A stretch of 59,859 nucleotides of DNA from Pseudomonas sp. Its GTDB lineage: Bacteria > Pseudomonadota > Gammaproteobacteria > Pseudomonadales > Pseudomonadaceae. Below, piece by piece: positions 56,408 to 59,859 of the stretch. The DNA is taken from positions 44,619-104,477 of the forward strand of contig JAKUTK010000013.1 of the NCBI GenBank assembly GCA_022448005.1, in the 5' to 3' direction. The translations under genes and the position numbers were made by a program. Each line of letters begins with the position of its first letter. Position 1 is the first letter of the stretch. The notes beneath the pieces were generated by a model. That model saw only the letters and a program-made list of their open reading frames with translations. It was not told the origin of the DNA and made no database searches.

Positions 56408-57424
56408 ATGGACCTTGTCGTTGCCCGCCCAGAAGGCCTCTACTGCCCACCCGGTGATTTCTACATCGATCCCTGGCGCCCGGTCGATCGCGCCGTCATC
56501 ACCCACGCCCACGGCGACCACGCACGCTGGGGCATGGGCCATTACCTGGCTTCCGGCGACAGCGAAGGCATCTTGCGCTCGCGCATCGCCGCCGACATGC
56601 CATTACAGACGCTGGCCTACGGCGAATCCGTCGATCATCACGGTGTAAAGCTCAGCTTCCACCCTGCCGGTCACGTGCTCGGCTCGGCCCAGGTGCGACT
56701 GGAATACAAGGGAGAAGTCTGGGTCGCATCGGGCGACTATAAAGTCGAGCCGGACGGTACCTGTGCGTCCTTCGAGCCGGTGCGCTGTCACACCTTCATC
56801 ACTGAATCGACCTTCGGTCTGCCGATCTACAAGTGGCCGTCACAGGCTCAGGTGTTTCGTGAGATCAACGACTGGTGGCGCGCCAACGCCGCCGCCGGGC
56901 GCGCCAGCGTGCTGTTCTGCTACGCCTTCGGCAAGGCCCAGCGCATCCTGCACGGCCTGGACGAAAGCATCGGCACCATCGTGGTCCACGGTGCGGTGGA
57001 GCCGCTGAACAAGGTCTACCGCGAAGGCGGTGTTTACCTGCCGCCAACCGTTTATGCCGGCGACCTGAAAAAAGGCGACCCGCGCCTGAAGCACGCCATC
57101 ATCCTTGCCCCGCCTTCGGCTGGCGGCAGCACTTGGATGCGTCGCTTCGGTGACTATGCCGACGCCTTTGCCAGTGGCTGGATGATGCTGCGCGGCACCC
57201 GTCGCCGGCGCGGGGTCGATCGCGGCTTCGTGCTCTCCGATCACGCCGACTGGCCCGGCCTGCTCTGGGCCATCGAGCAGACCGGCGCCGAGCGGGTGAT
57301 GGTGACCCACGGCTCCGTGCCGATTCTGGTCCGTTACCTGCGCGAAATGTGCGGCCTCGACGCCCAGGCTTTCGAGACCGAATACGGTGATGAGGATGAC
57401 GCGACGCCTCAGGAGGCCGAATGA
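56408..57424 (+). CDS. Ligase-associated DNA exonuclease (MBL fold)
   Basis: A 338-residue metallo-beta-lactamase-fold nuclease with HAHGDH (H33, H35, D37, H38), a further His in HPAGHVLGSAQ, and the beta-CASP-type SDHADWPGLLWAI. This is the pattern of the DNA-ligase-associated exonuclease family, which in P. putida lies in a four-gene repair set with a ligase, a DExH helicase and a metallophosphoesterase. I chose the ATG at 56408 (MDLVVARPEGL). The ligase follows after 223 bases rich in REP sequences. Confidence 0.92.
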   Translation: MDLVVARPEGLYCPPGDFYIDPWRPVDRAVITHAHGDHARWGMGHYLASGDSEGILRSRIAADMPLQTLAYGESVDHHGVKLSFHPAGHVLGSAQVRLEYKGEVWVASGDYKVEPDGTCASFEPVRCHTFITESTFGLPIYKWPSQAQVFREINDWWRANAAAGRASVLFCYAFGKAQRILHGLDESIGTIVVHGAVEPLNKVYREGGVYLPPTVYAGDLKKGDPRLKHAIILAPPSAGGSTWMRRFGDYADAFASGWMMLRGTRRRRGVDRGFVLSDHADWPGLLWAIEQTGAERVMVTHGSVPILVRYLREMCGLDAQAFETEYGDEDDATPQEAE

Positions 57425-57486
57425 TCCTCAGCCAGGCCTTACGCTTTGTGCCGAAAGGTACCGTTGCGGAACCACCACACCTCCCT

Positions 57487-57618
57487 TGCAGGTGCGAGAT
57501 TGCTCGCGAACCGGATCATTTGCGACGCCACGGTATGCCAGCAAACTGGCTCCTACAGAAGTGCACCCGCGTAGCAGCACGACGCCATACCTGTAGGAGC
57601 GAGCTTGCTCGCGAACCG
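57487..57618. repeat. Cluster of three REP palindromes
   Basis: REP copies: plus orientation at 57487-57514 (variant GTGCGAGATTGCTCGCGAACC), inverted at 57536-57558 (GCCAGCAAACTGGCTCCTACAG), plus at 57591-57618 (TGTAGGAGCGAGCTTGCTCGCGAA). The last two form an inverted pair ~33 bases apart, like a REPIN. The first and third share the core GCTCGCGAACCGG. These are the usual GTAGGAGCGAGCTTGCTCGCG-type REPs of pseudomonads. Confidence 0.9.
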
Positions 57619-57647
57619 GCCGCACCACGCCGGTACGGAGGCGCCAT

Positions 57648-59357
57648 ATGAAAGCCTTCGCCATCCTCTACAGCCGCCTCGACGCCACCACCTCGAGCAA
57701 CGCCAAGCTCGCGGCGATGCGGGACTACTTTCGCGATGCCGACCCCGCCGATGCCGCCTGGGCCGTGTATTTCCTGGCCGGCGGCCGACCGCGTCAGCTG
57801 GTGCCGACCCGCGTGCTACGCGAGACCGCCATGCAGGCCTCGGCGCTGCCGGAATGGTTGTTCGAGGAGAGTTACCAAGCGGTTGGCGACATGGCTGAAA
57901 CCATCTCGCTGCTGATGCCCGAGGCCGAACACAGCTCCGACGACGGGCTGGCCGCGTGGATGCAGGACAAGCTGCTGCCATTGCGCGGCCTGCCGCCGGA
58001 AGAACTGGCCGAGCGATTACCCGCGCTATGGACACAGCTGGATCGCCTGAGCCTGATGGTCTGCATCAAGCTGATCACCGGCGCCTTTCGCGTAGGCGTG
58101 TCGAAGCTGCTGGTGACCCGCGCGCTGGCCTCGCTGGCCGATCTCGATCCCAAGCGCGTGGCGCAGCGGCTGGTGGGCTATACCGATCTGTCGCACCGCC
58201 CCAGCGCCGAGGGATACCGCGCGCTGATCGCCGACGAATCCGAGCACGAACACGCGCAGCGTGGCGGCCAGCCCTACCCCTTCTTTCTTGCCCACCCGCT
58301 GCAGGCACCTGTCGAGGAATTCGACACTCTGCTCGGCGCACCGGAGAACTGGTTCATCGAATGGAAGTGGGACGGCATTCGCGCCCAGCTGGTCAAGCGC
58401 GACGGGCAGATCTGGGTCTGGTCACGCGGCGAAGAGCTGGTCAGCGAGCGCTTTCCGGAACTGTGCGAACTGGCCGGCTGCTTGCCGGACGGCACCGTGA
58501 TCGACGGCGAAATCCTGGTCTGGAAGCACGCACCCGGCGAGCCGAAGCAAGAACTCTTCGAGCAACCGAAAGGCGGTGATACCGAATCCTCCGAACGCTT
58601 CGGCGTGCAGCCCTTCGCGCTGTTGCAGCAGCGTATCGGGCGCAAGAACCTGACCGCCAAGGTCCTGCAGGACGCCCCGGTCGCGGTGCTCGCGTATGAC
58701 CTGCTCGAATGGCAGGGCGATGACTGGCGGCAACGCGAACATCGTGAACGCAGGCAGCAACTCGAAACGGTGGTCGGCCACTGCCCCAACCCGCGGCTGA
58801 TGCTTTCGCCGCTGGTGACCGGCGATAACTGGAACGATCTGGCGCAACAACGCGAAGCCTCGCGCGCGCGTGGCGTCGAGGGCATGATGATCAAAGCGCG
58901 CGCCGCGCAATACGGCGTCGGTCGAACCAAGGACGTCGGCGTCTGGTGGAAGTGGAAGATCGATCCGTATTCGATCGACGCCGTACTGATCTACGCCCAG
59001 CGCGGCCATGGTCGCCGTGCAAGCCTCTATACCGACTACACCTTTGCCGTCTGGGACGGCGAACCGGGCGACCCCGAGCGCAAGCTGGTGCCCTTCGCCA
59101 AGGCCTATTCCGGACTGACTGACGAGGAGATGCGCAAGGTCGACGCCATCGTGCGCAAGACCACGGTGGAAAAATTCGGCCCGGTGCGCAGCGTGACGCC
59201 GACCCTGGTGTTCGAACTCGGCTTCGAAGGCATCGCCGCCAGCAGCCGCCACAAGAGCGGCATCGCCGTGCGCTTCCCACGCATGCTGCGCTGGCGCCTC
59301 GACAAGCCGGTGGACGAAGCCGATACGCTGGAGACGCTGAAGGAATTGCTGGGATGA
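57648..59357 (+). CDS. ATP-dependent DNA ligase
   Basis: A 569-residue ATP-dependent ligase of the bacterial PP_1105-like family: N-terminal DNA-binding domain (about 1-200), adenylation domain with the nucleotidyl-transfer motif EWKWDGIRAQL (K240 accepts AMP) and later motifs VIDGEILVWKH and GVEGMMIKA, and the C-terminal OB domain (YSIDAVLIYAQRGHGRRASLYTDYTFAVWDG). GGAGG precedes the ATG. It pairs with the exonuclease upstream; helicase and phosphoesterase partners are not seen before the IS110 element. Confidence 0.95.
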   Translation: MKAFAILYSRLDATTSSNAKLAAMRDYFRDADPADAAWAVYFLAGGRPRQLVPTRVLRETAMQASALPEWLFEESYQAVGDMAETISLLMPEAEHSSDDGLAAWMQDKLLPLRGLPPEELAERLPALWTQLDRLSLMVCIKLITGAFRVGVSKLLVTRALASLADLDPKRVAQRLVGYTDLSHRPSAEGYRALIADESEHEHAQRGGQPYPFFLAHPLQAPVEEFDTLLGAPENWFIEWKWDGIRAQLVKRDGQIWVWSRGEELVSERFPELCELAGCLPDGTVIDGEILVWKHAPGEPKQELFEQPKGGDTESSERFGVQPFALLQQRIGRKNLTAKVLQDAPVAVLAYDLLEWQGDDWRQREHRERRQQLETVVGHCPNPRLMLSPLVTGDNWNDLAQQREASRARGVEGMMIKARAAQYGVGRTKDVGVWWKWKIDPYSIDAVLIYAQRGHGRRASLYTDYTFAVWDGEPGDPERKLVPFAKAYSGLTDEEMRKVDAIVRKTTVEKFGPVRSVTPTLVFELGFEGIAASSRHKSGIAVRFPRMLRWRLDKPVDEADTLETLKELLG

Positions 59358-59401
59358 AGCGGCCTGGAGAAGTCAGGCAGAAGTATGACGCCCATATAGA
59401 A

Positions 59402-59467
59402 ACCAGCTTGCTGGCGATCAGCAATCCTGCGGAATCCGAGGTTCGCGAGCAAGCTCGCTCCTTGTAT
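59402..59467. repeat. REP palindromes downstream of the ligase
   Basis: An inverted REP (GGTTCGCGAGCAAGCTCGCTCC, about 59440-59461) follows a degenerate palindrome ACCAGCTTGCTGGCGA (59402-59417). Homology to the 57591-57618 copy ends at about 59462, where the expected TACAG tail is replaced. Confidence 0.85.
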
Positions 59468-59697
59468 CTCGACTGCTGCCTCATTGTGGGCAATAGTCCC
59501 CGACTGATCATCGGGGGAAGGTCAGGAAGCCGAGCTCGCTCCAAGGCCTTGAGCCTGCAACGTAGATAGTGCTCCAGCCTTCCACACTCACTCGTACAGC
59601 TCGAACGGTATCCAGAGCCCGCCTATGGCATGAGCTCGCATCAACAAGGTTGAGCCGGGTGCAGTGATGATCATTGGATCAGCAGAAGGAGCATCCC
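59463..59697 (+). ncRNA. Candidate IS110 guide (bridge) RNA region
   Basis: This 235-base leader before the transposase has no gene but shows hairpins, the clearest being CCCCGA (59498-59503) with TCGGGG (59511-59516), loop CTGATCA. It also holds AGCTCGCTCC at 59533-59542, identical to the REP core at 59452-59461. IS110-group elements are known to encode a bridge RNA in this left non-coding region whose loop matches the target. RNA ends and pairing are not determined. Confidence 0.45.
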
Positions 59698-59859
59698 ATG
59701 CCCAGTGTCGTCGGCATCGATATTGCCAAGCACACATTCGACATCGCCACTTGCCAGGCTAACGGTAAGTACCGCACCAAAGCCAAGCTCGCCAATTGTG
59801 AGGCGGGTTTCGAGACTCTGCACCAATGGCTGCTCAAGCACAGCGAGCCCCAGGCGTGG
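59698..59859 (+). CDS. IS110-family transposase, N-terminal part
   Basis: The frame starts with an ATG at 59698, AAGGAG seven bases upstream, and runs off the window end after 54 codons. MPSVVGIDIAKHTFDIATCQ is the RuvC-like N-terminus of IS110 (DEDD) transposases, with the first catalytic Asp in GIDIAK. The C-terminal Tnp20 domain with the catalytic Ser is not covered, so integrity of the element cannot be judged. Confidence 0.88.
   Translation, partial: MPSVVGIDIAKHTFDIATCQANGKYRTKAKLANCEAGFETLHQWLLKHSEPQAW

Larger units (their letters stand above)
59462..59859 (+). mobile_element. IS110-family element, left part (cut by window end)
   Basis: The REP sequence breaks at about 59462 and a transposase of IS110 type begins at 59698, so the left end of the element is placed near the break. 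IS110 elements lack inverted repeats and often insert at specific sites; several Pseudomonas members are known to choose REPs. The right end lies beyond the window. End position is inferred from loss of REP similarity, not from a known end sequence. Confidence 0.65.

Noticed and set aside
57421..57651. A 76-codon open frame in the exonuclease-ligase gap
   Set aside because: It is made of the REP palindromes (repeated REL-like peptides) and overlaps the exonuclease stop; no sign of a protein.
1..59859. CRISPR arrays, tRNA and rRNA genes, prophage or toxin-antitoxin pairs
   Set aside because: I looked for repeat-spacer patterns, cloverleaf-like tracts, integrase or phage genes and small paired genes, and found none that I could support.

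Overview
The window is chromosomal DNA of a gamma-proteobacterium of the genus Pseudomonas in the broad sense, most likely the P. stutzeri group (Stutzerimonas). The signs are a high GC content, the Pseudomonas-type flagellar export/basal-body locus with an embedded HsbA-HsbR-HptB signalling set, Pseudomonas REP palindromes, a PsrA-type operator in front of the ETF genes, and OpgGH, PlsB and CopABRS homologues of Pseudomonas type. Identifications rest on reading the translations and motifs; no database search was run.

Layout. 1-236: poor-quality, homopolymer-rich edge. 237-15616 (minus strand): one continuous flagellar block, fliEFGHIJ, then hsbA-hsbR-hptB, then fliK, then fliLMNOPQR-flhB. 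Strong sigma-54 (-24/-12) promoters sit in front of fliE and fliL and a weaker one in front of fliK. fleQSR, the usual upstream neighbours, are absent and benE lies there instead. 15920-25110: ordinary metabolic and envelope genes (benE, an SDR, a CurA-like oxidoreductase, pyrF, a DUF2897 peptide, an EAL-domain remnant, a lipoprotein, a MocR regulator, and an OmpA/DUF4398/periplasmic-binding-protein trio). 25236-28901: electron-transfer flavoprotein etfBA divergent from ETF-ubiquinone oxidoreductase, with a PsrA-like operator between them. 29121-33039: a cold-shock protein and a Gld-type ABC transporter set. 33224-40805: YqhA, PlsB, a choice-of-anchor-Q-like lipoprotein, TerB, DUF4197, HlyIII and an unknown helical protein.

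40988-47874: a copper-resistance locus. copRS is divergent from a six-gene run: a copZ-like chaperone, copG (DUF411), copA, a small Met/His-rich periplasmic protein, copB and a His-tailed cytochrome c. A CueR-type promoter dyad precedes copZ and a cop-box-like sequence lies further up, so cytoplasmic and periplasmic copper sensing may both feed the operon. 47923-54600: periplasmic glucan synthesis opgGH with a GH3 beta-glucosidase (bglX) upstream. 54905-59357: DUF3087, a small unknown gene, then the ligase-associated exonuclease and ATP-dependent DNA ligase pair with REP palindromes between them. 59462-59859: the left part of an IS110-family element, cut by the window end.

Most notable points: (1) the IS110 element abuts a REP, and its non-coding leader, where IS110 elements encode their guide (bridge) RNA, contains a 10-base copy of the same REP; (2) the copper locus carries two regulatory sites and a chain of Met/His-rich periplasmic proteins ending in a cytochrome c; (3) the flagellar block keeps three sigma-54 promoters but lacks its usual regulators next door.
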